The notes under the pieces were generated by a model that was not told the origin of the DNA, made no database searches, and worked only from the letters and a program-made list of their open reading frames with translations. This document shows, in pieces, positions 38,277 through 50,575 of a DNA stretch of 64,000 bases. Where the stretch lies: contig NC_087063.1 of the NCBI RefSeq assembly GCF_963678635.1, positions 16,495,006-16,559,005 of the forward strand, in the 5' to 3' direction. Within the stretch, counting starts at the first letter, position 1; each line of letters begins with the position of its first letter. This DNA is from Symsagittifera roscoffensis (lineage: Eukaryota > Xenacoelomorpha > Acoela > Convolutidae). The position numbers and the translations under genes are program-made.

Positions 38277-38684
38277 TGAGTTAGGACCGAAGTGTAACTC
38301 ATAGAGTAATTTCGGATAGGGTACACCGTCTGCTCGTCACGCTATCTTATTTTCGGCCGGATAGATTCGTGCAACTTCTTAGTCTAATACCGATCCTAAT
38401 CTTACTCTTATACTATCTAGTCTCAGGTTGTTTAACTAGTCTCTGCTAGGCTCAATAGATCTAGGGTATACTGGTTTATTGCGGCTGCTGAAGTGCTCGG
38501 GAGAGTCCAACTAATTTCTAAGTTAAATTCAAATCTCTCTGGTGCTGAAATTACAAGTAACTTCAGCACTTACAAATAAGTGGGTTGTTAGTTAGATGGA
38601 TCATGATTGGTTAATATTAAATACTTTACATTGGTAAAACATTTAATTTATCCAATCATAAAATATAGTTTAGATCAGGTTCCA
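38277..38684 (-). repeat. 5' LTR of the giant retroelement
   Basis: 408 bases that match 19843-20250 throughout my reading, with TG and CA ends. It is followed directly by TAAG (38685-38688), one half of the target duplication. As the upstream LTR it should carry the promoter. ATAAAATATAGTTTAGA-type AT-rich sequence near its outer end could supply promoter elements, but I cannot assign a start site. Confidence 0.95.
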
Positions 38685-38890
38685 TAAGGCTTTATAATTG
38701 TTTGTAGAAGCAGGCCATAAGAGTAAACGAGTCAAAATTTCTTTTTTACAGTAGTGGAGATTTACATAATTTTTGTCGTACTCGTTGCAAAGGGTGAAAC
38801 TATACGCCAGAAAAAAAAATTTTGGTTCTTTTGGAGATAGCTATTGCGCCAAGTAATATAGAGAATTTTGTTAAATTCTTTAAAAATAAG
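38685..38890. other. Flank between LTR element and tandem array
   Basis: About 200 bases beginning with the TAAG duplication. No gene is seen. The tandem units begin at the first AAGCGTTTCTTAAAATGCG at 38891. Confidence 0.5.
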
Positions 38891-41800
38891 AAGCGTTTCT
38901 TAAAATGCGTGAGAAAATTGGGTTTTCATTTTCCGATTCAAGGCGAAGCACAAAGTTTTCAAGCGATTTCTACTATTTGCAACTACGAATAGAGATAAAG
39001 GAGGAATAATTACATAATATTTTTTTTCGTTGTTTTACTTTTATTTTGTCTATAGTATCCCAACTTAACTTTTCACCTCCTTTTTTGAGGTGTTAAGAGA
39101 GTTTGCATGAGGGTTGTAATGAGCCTCATGAGGAGTTATAAGATTGGAGCAGGCTTTAGGCCAAGAATTATTAATGAGGTTGGGAAGGAAAAAAGATTTT
39201 GTCAACAGACTTTTAGTCCTATTGGGGCTTTAAAGTTTTGTGTTTTCCATCCGAACAAAAAAAACTCAATAGTCTTTGTGTTTGGTTGATGGATTTTACC
39301 TCTAAATCTCAATTCGAGCTCTTATCTTTAAAGCAGTAGTTAAATTCTTTCAACAGTTAAAATTGCAGCAGCACAAATAAATTGTAATTTTTTACAACAG
39401 GAAAAACGGCTGAAGTTGTGGGCAGTCTTCAAAAATAATGATGATTTATCAAAATTAAACCTCAACAATACAGCCATTTTTCTGTTGTTCTGTCGTGCAG
39501 GAGTTAGTCTTGTAAATTTGACAATAGCATATAATTACCCGGCTTGACCTCCATAGACCGAAAATGCTAATCATACATTTTCATACACTTAGTCTATGGA
39601 AAAATGCTAGTCATACAATTTTCATGCATTTTTGCAAAATGAGTTTAATCGAATTTCAAAGGTAGGTATTTTATAGTTGTTTTGGTATCGAAATTGGTAT
39701 CTCTTCATAAAAAAAAGGAAAAAAATTGGTATGAAAAAAATGCTAACCATACAATTTCCATATATGGAAATTGTATGATTAGAATTTTTTAAAATTTTTT
39801 TTGTAAAAAAAAGTTTTGAACAATCAATTCGACTGCTGGCAAAGCATTTAAGCGTTTTTTGGGCTGCAACGACTGAAAATTTTGACTTTTTTTTATTTTT
39901 GTTTTCTGATGAAAAAAAAACAACAGTCTTACAATTTCCATATATGGAAATTTGTCTGACTAGCATTTTTTTGATGGCGACGACAAAAAATTTTCGACAG
40001 TGCGTTTTTCAAAGTGTTTTTGAAATTGCCTCTAAAAATTTGTTGTGTTTTTTTTCAACCGCAAATTGATTTTCGTATTCAAACGAATATTTTTTGAAAA
40101 AAAAATTTTGCATGCAAAATTTAATTTTTTTTGTGTATAACGTAGTCCTGGATATACTAATATTGGATTTTTTTTCCTTTTATCTTCATAACTTTTTTCG
40201 AAAACGCTTAAAACTCCTCTTTCTTTTGTATGACATGTTTTTGAAAGCCTTGATCAATGTCTGGTAATTTAAAATTCTAATTTTAGAAATAATCATCTTT
40301 GAAAATTATTGCCAAAGTTTAAAAGTTCATTACTTTCGTTATATTATTTGTCTGAGACAGAAGTAACACATATCAGGCTGTTTCCAATGCATTTTTAATG
40401 CGAGAAGGCCAAACCGTTGGTTACTACGTTTGAGTAATCAAGGTTTATGTCATTTGTGTTCGGCTACGAACACAACCAAAAAATTTTGAGAAATTAAAAT
40501 GTAAAAAATCAATATTTTTGGTTTATGGAAAAATGCTAGACATACAATTTCAATATATGAAAAAATACTAATCATAGACCTTTCATGCAATTTTCTGTAA
40601 GTATGGAATTGCATGAAAAATGTATGACTAGCATTTTTCCATATATGGAAATTTTATGACAAGTATTTTTGGTCATCCCGGGTATTTGTGGGGCACATTT
40701 GAGTATGATTGCAATTTTCGTATCGTCAGGTAATTGTTAATGTTGCAAAAATTGAGGTATTCCTTTATGAAGATTAACCAGTATTCTAAGCCCTTTGTAG
40801 GATTGGAATGATAATCAAAGCTTTCCTGTTTTCTTTGGAACTCGAGACTGAGCAAATTTTTGGAAACAATTGACTTGATTCTTTGACTAATTCATAGCTT
40901 TGAGCAGGAGAATCCAAAAAAACAGCAGAAAATGGAGAACAGCTGTTTTTGATACTCTCACCAACCACATTGTCTAACGATCAGTTAAAAGTTGCTCGTA
41001 ATCTTTAAATGGAAAAAAGAGCTTGAGTAGCAAATGGAATCATGTTTTCGTTTAGATCTCTGTAGAAATTGGAGAAATACCTTGGACCATTTTTAGAAGC
41101 GTTTCTTAAAATAAGAAGCGTTTCTTAAAATGCGTGAGAAAATTGGGTTTTCATTTTCCGATTCAAGGCGAAGCACAAAGTTTTCAAGCGATTTCTACTA
41201 TTTGCAACTACGAATAGAGATAAAGGAGGAAAAATTACATAATGTTTTTTTTTCGTTGTTTTACTTTTATTTTGTCTATAGTATCCCAACTTAACTTTTC
41301 ACCTCCTTTTTTGAGGTTTTAAGAGAGTTTGCATGAGGGTTGTAATGAGCCTCATGAGGAGTTATAAGATTGGAGCAGGCTTTAGGCCAAGAATTATTAA
41401 TGAGGTTGGGAAGGAAAAAAGATTTTGTCAACAGACTTTTAGTCCTATTGGGGCTTTAAAGTTTTGTGTTTTCCATTCCAAACATCCATTGTCTTTGTGT
41501 TTGAATGATGGATTTTACCTCTAAATCTCAATTCGAGCTCTTATCTTTAAAGCAGTAGTTAAATTCTTTCAACAGTTAAAATTGCAGCAGCACAAATAAA
41601 TTGTTGTAATTTTTTACATCAGGAAAAACGGCTGAAGTTGTGGGCAGTCTTCAAAAGTAATGATGATTGATCAAAATTAAACCTCAACAATACAGCCGTT
41701 TTTCTGTTGTTCTGTCGTGCAGGAGTTAGTCCTGTAAATTTGACAATAGCATATAATTACCCGGCTTGACCTCCATAGACCGAAAATGCTAATCATACAT

Positions 41801-44800
41801 TTTCATACACTTAGTCTATGGAAAAATGCTAGTCATACAATTTTCATGCATTTTTGCAAAATGAGTTTAATCGAATTTCAAAGGTAGGTATTTTATAGTT
41901 GTTTTGGTATCGAAATTGGTATCTCTTCATAAAAAAAAGGAAAAAAATTGGTATGAAAAAAATGCTAACCATACAATTTCCATATATGGAAATTGTATGA
42001 TTAGAATTTTTTAAAATTTTTTTTGTAAAAAAAAGTTTTGAACAATCAATTCGACTGCTGGCAAAGCATTTAAGCGTTTTTTGGGCTGCAACGACTGAAA
42101 ATTTTGACTTTTTTTTATTTTTGTTTTCTGATGAAAAAAAACAACAGTCTTACAATTTCCATATATGGAAATTTGTCTGACTAGCATTTTTTTGATGGCG
42201 ACGACAAAAAATTTTCGACAGTGCGTTTTTCAAAGTGTTTTTGAAATTGCCTCTAAAAATTTGTTGTGTGTTTTTTCAACCGCAAATTGATTTTCGTATT
42301 CAAACGAATATTTTTTGAAAAAAAAAATTTTGCATGCAAAATTTAATTTTTTTTGTGTATAACGTAGTCCTGGATATACTAATATTGGTTTTTTTTTCCT
42401 TTTATCTTCATAACTTTTTTCGAAAACGCTTAAAACTCCTCTTTCTTTTGTATGACATGTTTTTGAAAGCCTTGATCAATGTCTGGTAATTTAAAATTCT
42501 AATTTTAGAAATAATCATCTTTGAAAGTTATTGCCAAAGTTTAAAAGTTCATTACTTTCGTTATATTATTTGTCTGAGACAGAAGTAACACATATCAGGC
42601 TGTTTCCAATGCATTTTTAATGCGAGAAGGCCAAACCGTTGGTTACTACGTTTGAGTAATCAAGGTTTATGTCATTTGTGTTCGGCTACGAACACAACCA
42701 AAAAATTTTGAGAAATTAAAATGTAAAAAATCAATATTTTTGGTTTATGGAAAAATGCTAGACATACAATTTCAATATATGAAAAAATACTAATCATAGA
42801 CCTTTCATGCAATTTTCTGTAAGTATGGAATTGCATGAAAAATGTATGACTAGCATTTTTCCATATATGGAAATTTTATGACAAGTATTTTTGGTCATCC
42901 CGGGTATTTGTGGGGCACATTTGAGTATGATTGCAATTTTCGTATCGTCAGGTAATTGTTATTGTTGCAAAAATTGAGGTATTCCTTTATGAAGATTAAC
43001 CAGTATTCTAAGCCCTTTGTAGGATTGGAATGATAATCAAAGCTTTCCTGTTTTCTTTGGAACTCGAGACTGAGCAAATTTTTGGAAACAATTGACTTGA
43101 TTCTTTGACTAATTCATAGCTTTGAGCAGGAGAATCCAAAAAAACAGCAGAAAATGGAGAACAGCTGTTTTTGATACTCTCACCAACCACATTGTCTAAC
43201 GATCAGTTAAAAGTTGCTCGTAATCTTTAAATGGAAAAAAGAGCTTGAGTAGCAAATGGAATCATGTTTTCGTTTAGATCTCTGTAGAAATTGGAGAAAT
43301 ACCTTGGACCATTTTTAGAAGCGTTTCTTAAAATAAGAAGCGTTTCTTAAAATGCGTGAGAAAATTGGGTTTTCATTTTCCGATTCAAGGCGAAGCACAA
43401 AGTTTTCAAGCGATTTCTACTATTTGCAACTACGAATAGAGATAAAGGAGGAAAAATTACATAATGTTTTTTTTTTTCGTTGTTTTACTTTTATTTTGTC
43501 TATAGTATCCCAACTTAACTTTTCACCTCCTTTTTTGAGGTTTTAAGAGAGTTTGCATGAGGGTTGTAATGAGCCTCATGAGGAGTTATAAGATTGGAGC
43601 AGGCTTTAGGCCAAGAATTATTAATGAGGTTGGGAAGGAAAAAAGATTTTGTCAACAGACTTTTAGTCCTATTGGGGCTTTAAAGTTTTGTGTTTTCCAT
43701 TCCAAACATCCATTGTCTTTGTGTTTGAATGATGGATTTTACCTCTAAATCTCAATTCGAGCTCTTATCTTTAAAGCAGTAGTTAAATTCTTTCAACAGT
43801 TAAAATTGCAGCAGCACAAATAAATTGTTGTAATTTTTTACATCAGGAAAAACGGCTGAAGTTGTGGGCAGTCTTCAAAAGTAATGATGATTGATCAAAA
43901 TTAAACCTCAACAATACAGCCATTTTTCTGTTGTTCTGTCGTGCAGGAGTTAGTCCTGTAAATTTGACAATAGCATATAATTACCAGGCTTGACCTCCAT
44001 AGACCGAAAATGCGAATCATACATTTTCATACACTTAGTCTATGGAAAAATGCTAGTCATACAATTTTCATGCATTTTTGCAAAATGAGTTCAATCGAAT
44101 TTCAAAGTTAGGTATTTTATAGTTGTTTTGGTATCAAAATTTGTATCTCTTCATAAAAAAAAGGAAAAAAATTGGTATGAAAAAAAATGCTAACCATACA
44201 ATTTCCATATATGGAAATTGTATGATTAGAGTTTTTTAAAATTTTTTTTGTAAAAAAAAGCTTTGAACAATCAATTCGACTGCTGGCAAAGCATTTAAGC
44301 GTTTTTTGGGCTGCAACGACTGAAAACTTTGACTTTTTTTTTTATTTTTGTTTTCTGATGAAAAAAAAACAACAGTCTTACAATTTCCATATATGGAAAT
44401 TGTATGACTAGCATTTTTTTGATGGCGACGACAAAAAATTTTCGACAGTGCGTTTTTCAAAGTGTTTTTGAAATTGCCTCTAAAAATTTGTTGTGTTTTT
44501 TTTTAACCGCAAATTGATTTTCGTATTCAAACAAATATTTTTTGAAAAAAAAAATTTTGCATGCAAAATTTAATTTTTTTTGTGTATAACGTAGTCCTGG
44601 ATATACTAATATTGGATTTTTTTTTCCTTTTATCTTCATAACTTTTTTCGAAAACGCTTAAAACTCCTCTTTCTTTTGTATGACATGTTTTTGAAAGCCT
44701 TGATCAATGTCTGGTAATTTAAAAATTCTAATTTTAGAAATAATCATCTTTGAAAATTATTGCCAAAAATTAAAAGTTCATTACTTTCGTTATATTATTT

Positions 44801-47769
44801 GTCTGAGACAGAAGTAACACATATCAGGCTGTTTCCAATGCATTTTTAATGCGAGAAGGCCAAACCGTTGGTTACTACGTTTGAGTAATCAAGGTTTATT
44901 TCATTTGTGTTCGGCTACGAACACAACCAAAAAATTTTGAGAAATTAAAATGTAAAAAATCAATATTTTTGGTTTATGGAAAAATGCTAGACATACAATT
45001 TCAATATATGAAAAAATACTAATCATAGACCTTTCATGCAATTTTCTGTAAGTATGGAATTGCATGAAAAATGTATGACTAGCATTTTTCCATATATGGA
45101 AATTTTATGACAAGTATTTTTGGTCATCCCGGGTATTTGTGGGGCACATTTGAGTATGATTGCAATTTTCGTATCGTCAGGTAATTGTTATTGTTGCAAA
45201 AATTGAGGTATTCCTTTATGAAGATTAACCAGTATTCTAAGCCCTTTGTAGGATTGGAATGATAATCAAAGCTTTCCTGTTTTCTTTGGAACTCGAGACT
45301 GAGCAAATTTTTGGAAACAATTGACTTGATTCTTTGACTAATTCATAGCTTTGAGCAGGAGAATCCAAAAAAACAGCAGAAAATGGAGAACAGCTGTTTT
45401 TGATACTCTCACCAACCACATTGTCTAACGATCAGTTAAAAGTTGCTCGTAATCTTTAAATGGAAAAAAGAGCTTGAGTAGCAAATGGAATCATGTTTTC
45501 GTTTAGATCTCTGTAGAAATTGGAGAAATACCTTGGACCATTTTTAGAAGCGTTTCTTAAAATAAGAAGCGTTTCTTAAAATGCGTGAGAAAATTGGGTT
45601 TTCATTTTCCGATTCAAGGCGAAGCACAAAGTTTTCAAGCGATTTCTACTATTTGCAACTACGAATAGAGATAAAGGAGGAAAAATTACATAATGTTTTT
45701 TTTTCGTTGTTTTACTTTTATTTTGTCTATAGTATCCCAACTTAACTTTTCACCTCCTTTTTTGAGGTTTTAAGAGAGTTTGCATGAGGGTTGTAATGAG
45801 CCTCATGAGGAGTTATAAGATTGGAGCAGGCTTTAGGCCAAGAATTATTAATGAGGTTGGGAAGGAAAAAAGATTTTGTCAACAGACTTTTAGTCCTATT
45901 GGGGCTTTAAAGTTTTGTGTTTTCCATTCCAAACATCCATTGTCTTTGTGTTTGAATGATGGATTTTACCTCTAAATCTCAATTCGAGCTCTTATCTTTA
46001 AAGCAGTAGTTAAATTCTTTCAACAGTTAAAATTGCAGCAGCACAAATAAATTGTTGTAATTTTTTACATCAGGAAAAACGGCTGAAGTTGTGGGCAGTC
46101 TTCAAAAGTAATGATGATTGATCAAAATTAAACCTCAACAATACAGCCATTTTTCTGTTGTTCTGTCGTGCAGGAGTTAGTCCTGTAAATTTGACAATAG
46201 CATATAATTACCAGGCTTGACCTCCATAGACCGAAAATGCGAATCATACATTTTCATACACTTAGTCTATGGAAAAATGCTAGTCATACAATTTTCATGC
46301 ATTTTTGCAAAATGAGTTCAATCGAATTTCAAAGTTAGGTATTTTATAGTTGTTTTGGTATCAAAATTGGTATCTCTTCATAAAAAAAAGGAAAAAAATT
46401 GGTATGAAAAAAAATGCTAACCATACAATTTCCATATATGGAAATTGTATGATTAGAGTTTTTTAAAAAATTTTTTGTAAAAAAAAGCTTTGAACAATCA
46501 ATTCGACTGCTGGCAAAGCATTTAAGCGTTTTTTGGGCTGCAACGACTGAAAACTTTGACTTTTTTTTTTATTTTTGTTTTCTGATGAAAAAAAAACAAC
46601 AGTCTTACAATTTCCATATATGGAAATTGTATGACTAGCATTTTTTTGATGGCGACGACAAAAAATTTTCGACAGTGCGTTTTTCAAAGTGTTTTTGAAA
46701 TTGCCTCTAAAAATTTGTTGTGTTTTTTTTTAACCGCAAATTGATTTTCGTATTCAAACAAATATTTTTTGAAAAAAAAAATTTTGCATGCAAAATTTAA
46801 TTTTTTTTGTGTATAACGTAGTCCTGGATATACTAATATTGGATTTTTTTTTCCTTTTATCTTCATAACTTTTTTCGAAAACGCTTAAAACTCCTCTTTC
46901 TTTTGTATGACATGTTTTTGAAAGCCTTGATCAATGTCTGGTAATTTAAAAATTCTAATTTTAGAAATAATCATCTTTGAAAATTATTGCCAAAGTTTAA
47001 AAGTTCATTACTTTCGTTATATTATTTGTCTGAGACAGAAGTAACACATATCAGGCTGTTTCCAATGCATTTTTAATGCGAGAAGGCCAAACCGTTGGTT
47101 ACTACGTTTGAGTAATCAAGGTTTATGTCATTTGTGTTCGGCTACGAACACAACCAAAAAATTTTGAGAAATTAAAATGTAAAAAATCAATATTTTTGGT
47201 TTATGGAAAAATGCTAGACATACAATTTCAATATATGAAAAAATACTAATCATAGACCTTTCATGCAATTTTCTGTAAGTATGGAATTGCATGAAAAATG
47301 TATGACTAGCATTTTTCCATATATGGAAATTTTATGACAAGTATTTTTGGTCATCCCGGGTATTTGTGGGGCACATTTGAGTATGATTGCAATTTTCGTA
47401 TCGTCAGGTAATTGTTATTGTTGCAAAAATTGAGGTATTCCTTTTTGAAGATTAACCAGTATTCTAAGCCCTTTGTAGGATTGGAATGATAATCAAAGCT
47501 TTCCTGTTTTCTTTGGAACTCGAGACTGAGCAAATTTTTGGAAACAATTGACTTGATTCTTTGACTAATTCATAGCTTTGAGCAGGAGAATCCAAAAAAA
47601 CAGCAGAAAATGGAGAACAGCTGTTTTTGATACTCTCACCAACCACATTGTCTAACGATCAGTTAAAAGTTGCTCGTAATCTTTAAATGGAAAAAAGAGC
47701 TTGAGTAGCAAATGGAATCATGTTTTCGTTTAGATCTCTGTAGAAATTGGAGAAATACCTTGGACCATT
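38891..47769. repeat. Tandem array of four ~2.2-kb units
   Basis: The unit start word AAGCGTTTCTTAAAATGCG recurs at 38891, 41116, 43338 and 45567, giving units of 2225, 2222, 2229 and about 2203 bases that differ by scattered substitutions and homopolymer-length changes. At each internal junction the first bases are present twice (AAGCGTTTCTTAAAAT repeated), a likely footprint of unequal exchange. Each unit contains several palindromic modules. Short conserved frames (60-74 residues) occur in every unit on both strands, but they overlap in competing frames and lack recognisable domains, so I do not call genes. Unit 4 breaks off at 47769. Confidence 0.93.
39734..39790. repeat. Palindromic module (one of many in the array)
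   Basis: The core is the perfect palindrome AATTTCCATATATGGAAATT, extended on both sides by ATGCTAACCATAC and GTATGATTAGAATT-type arms to a near-perfect palindrome of more than 50 bases. Full or half copies built from GCTAGTCATACAATTT or its complement recur several times in each 2.2-kb unit (in unit 1 near 39555, 39600, 39930, 40535, 40615 and 40650). Confidence 0.8.
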
Positions 47770-48518
47770 TTTTTGATGAGATGAGTTCTGCTGCTGCTGC
47801 TGCACAATTAAAGTCAACAACGAGCTGATCAGCCTGCCCAATTTTCTTCCTCTGTCTCAGGTCGTTTTTGGTCGTTCAGGGATTTGATTTTGTTCCTGAA
47901 CTTCAGATTTAGAATAACAGTCGTGATTATTTTGATAGTCCTCAGTATCATTGTATTGAGTAGATGATTCGTTTTTTCCCTCACCATCAGTGTAATGATC
48001 TTCTTTTTCGGCAATGATGGTATCGTGATGAGATCCATCGTTCAGATATGAGTAAAAAAAATTGACGGCTCTCTGCCCTCAACAGAATTAAATGACTTTG
48101 CAGAGACATGTCTTGTCTCGATGTCCTCAAAGCAGTTGCTGGTAATAACCTGAGTGGTTGAATTTGCACAATTTACTTTTTTGTCGTAATCGATTCTTCC
48201 AAAATGAATTTTTATGGGATTAATAGAGCAATCATTATGCGTGTTTTTTCGTATTTTCAGAGCAAAAATTTTGTACTTGTAGGGCTTTCAACTAATGAAT
48301 TTCACTCCTACTCGCATGTTTCACTCTTCTACTCGGTTTGTTCCTGCGTCCCTTACATTTACAAAAGATAACCCTGCTAGAAAGTTCAAATCATTTAAAA
48401 AATGCAGTGAATTCCCGGTGTCAGATTTGAGTTTTCTATTTCGAAGTTTAAAGTCAAATTCTCAGGTTTGGTCAGGCCTCGATTATTGGTTTCGCAAACC
48501 CTGGTTCGAGATCATTTG
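47770..48518. repeat. Block at array end, copy A of a second-order duplication
   Basis: Following unit 4, this block has a near-identical copy at 49379-50575. With the partial array unit 48519-49378 it forms a duplication of about 1.6 kb (the same words lie 1609 bases apart). It holds the empty target site CTTTCAAC at 48285-48292, used by the MITE in copy B. Confidence 0.85.
47829..48170 (-). pseudogene. Decayed coding-like fragment, copy A
   Basis: On the minus strand, two frames read as plausible protein: first an NCFEDIETRHVSAKSF stretch, then, after a shift at the A/T run near 48054-48061, an acidic stretch (NDGSHHDTIIAEKEDHYTDG and onward). A CAG/CTG-rich tract lies just downstream. The same structure, with different indels, is present in copy B at 49480-49777. 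I read this as an old exon or transposon gene fragment copied along with the repeat. The family is not recognised. Confidence 0.3.
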
Positions 48519-49378
48519 AACATGTTTTTGAATGCCTTGATCATTGTCTGGTAATTTAAAAACTCAAATTTTAAAAATAATCATCTTTGAAAATTATTGT
48601 TAAAGTTTAAAGTTCATTACTTTCGTTATATTATTTGACTGAGACAGAAGTAACACATATCAGGCTGTTTCCAATGCATTTTTAATGCGAGAAGGCCAAA
48701 CCGTTGGTTACTATGTTTGAGTAATCAAGGTTTATGTCATTTGTGTTCGGCTACGAACACAACCAAAAAATTTTGAGAAATTAAAATGTAAAAAATCAAT
48801 ATTTTCGGTTTATGGAAAAATGCTAGACATACAATTTCAATATATGAAAAAAAACTAATCATAGACCTTTCATGCAATTTTCTGTAGGTATGGAATTGCA
48901 TGAAAAGTGTATGACTAGCATTTTTCCATATATGGAAATTTTATGACTAGTATTTTTGGTCATCCCCGGTATTTGTGGGGCACATTTGAGTATGATTGCA
49001 GTTTTCGTATCGTCAGGTAATTGTTATTGTAACAAAAACTGAGGTATTCCTTCATGAAGATTAACCAGTATTCTAGGCCCTTTGTAGGATTGGAATGATA
49101 ATCAAAGCTTTCCTGTTTTCTTTGGAACTCGAGACTGAGCAAATTTTTGGAAACAATTGACTTGATTCTTTGACTAATTCATAGCTTTGAGCAGGAGAAT
49201 CCGAAAAAACAGCAGAAAATGGAGAACAGCTGTTTTTGATACTCTCACCAACCACATTGTCTAACGATCAGTTAAAAGTTGTTCGTAATCTTTAAATGGA
49301 AAAAAGAGCTTGAGTAGCAAATGGAATCATGTTTTCGTTTAGACCTCTGTAGAAATTGGAGAAATACCTTGGACCATT
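48519..49378. repeat. Partial (3') unit of the tandem array
   Basis: It matches the last ~860 bases of the 2.2-kb unit (compare 46912-47769) with more divergence than the full units show among themselves, for example a shortened A-run and several substitutions. It begins abruptly after a CATTTGAACATG junction. Confidence 0.85.
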
Positions 49379-50575
49379 TTTTTGATGAGATGAGTTCTGC
49401 TGCTGCTGCTGCACAATTAAAGTCAACAACGAGCTGATCAGCCTGCCCAATTTTCTTCGTCTGTCTCAGGTCGTTTTTGGTCATTCAGGGATTTGATTTC
49501 GTCCTGAACTTAAGATTCAGAATAACAGTCGTGATTATTTTGATGGTCGTCAGTATCATTGTATTGAGTCGATGACTCGTTTTTGCCTTCACCATCAGTG
49601 TAATGATCTCCTTTTTCGGCAATGATGGTATCGTGATGAGATCCATCGTTCAGATATGAGAAAAAAAAACTGACGGCTCTCTGCCCTCAACAGAATTAAA
49701 TGACTTTGCAGAGACATGTCTTGTCTCGATGTCCTCAAAGCAGTTGCTGGTAATAACTTGAGTGGTTGAATTTGCACAATTTACTTTTTCGTCGTATTCG
49801 ATTCTTCCAAATTGAATTTTTATGGGATTAATAGAGCCATCTTTAAGCGTGCTTTTTTCGTATTTTCAGAGCAAAAGTTTTATACTTGTAGGGCTTTCAA
49901 CCAGGGGCGGATCTAGGATTTTCTCGAGAGGGGGGCGGATTTTCAAAAAAAAATTCGAAAATTTTGTCGACCTTTTTTTTAGGTCAACCGAATTGATTTT
50001 TGAGCTCTCCCTAAGCATGGTTTAGTCCCTTTTTTGGCAACATTTTCTGCGCCGCAGGCAAAAAATTGAAAAAACAGTCCAAAAAAGGCGTTTTTAGGCA
50101 CTTTTTGGAAAATTTTGACCAAAAAATTGCGTTTTTTCGGCGCGCGCTCCCCCCTCAAAAATAGAATATATTGGCGCCAAAGGCGCCTTTAGAAAAATTT
50201 TAGGGTCGGTGGGCCAAAAATGGATTTCTTTAAAAGTACCAAAGGGGGACCCTTTGGGTCGGCAGGGGGTCAAATCCCTGAGTAGGGGGGGGGGGATAAG
50301 ACAAAAGCCCCCACCCCCCCCCCCCCTAAATCCGCCCCTGCTTTCAACTAATGAATTTCTCTCCTACTCGCATGTTTCACTCGTCTGCTCGGTTTGTTCC
50401 TGCGTCCCTTACATTTACAAAAGATTACCCTGATAGAAAATTCAAATCATTTGAAAAATGCAGTGAATTCCCGGTGTCAGATTTGAGTTTTCTATTTCGA
50501 AGTTTAAAGTCAAATTCTCAGATTTGGTCAGGCCTCGATTATTGGTTTCGCAAACCCTGGTTCGAAATCATTTGA
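49379..50575. repeat. Block at array end, copy B of the second-order duplication
   Basis: A near-identical copy of 47770-48518, interrupted by the 439-bp MITE at 49902-50340. Minus-strand coding-like remnants at 49480-49777 carry different indels from copy A. Confidence 0.85.
49902..50340. mobile_element. Complete hAT-type MITE, 439 bp, with 8-bp target duplication
   Basis: Its ends are CAGGGGCGGAT and ATCCGCCCCTG-type inverted repeats. It is flanked by CTTTCAAC on both sides (49894-49901 and 50341-50348). The paralogous site in copy A (48285-48292) has a single CTTTCAAC and no insert, which directly proves insertion and the 8-bp duplication characteristic of hAT elements. It has no coding capacity. 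The interior is organised as G-run, A/T-rich part, GGCGCGCGCTCCCCCC, GGCGCCAAAGGCGCC palindrome and C-run. Confidence 0.93.

Larger units (their letters stand above)
19843..38684 (-). mobile_element. Giant Ty3/gypsy-type LTR retroelement with env-like gene, 18.8 kb
   Basis: It is bounded by two 408-bp LTRs that read as identical, each with TG...CA ends, and flanked by TAAG on both sides. It lies on the minus strand, so the right LTR is the 5' one. Its order is leader with primer binding site, basic ORF, fused gag-pol, two small hydrophobic ORFs, an ATG-less ORF, env-like gene, a 599-aa ORF, a 1.5-kb 3' region and the 3' LTR. The pol domain order protease, RT, RNase H, integrase places it with Ty3/gypsy. 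The long ORFs are open and the LTRs are identical, so the insertion is recent. At 18.8 kb it is two to three times the usual length. The coding strand is A/C-rich and G-poor. Confidence 0.95.

Noticed and set aside
38891-47769. CRISPR-like regular repeats
   Set aside because: The units are 2.2 kb and near-identical throughout, without short repeats and unique spacers, in a eukaryotic context.
38891-49255. Recurrent 60-74-aa ORFs in each tandem unit
   Set aside because: They recur because the DNA is duplicated. Overlapping frames are equally conserved, no domain is seen, and there is no sign of codon-level selection.
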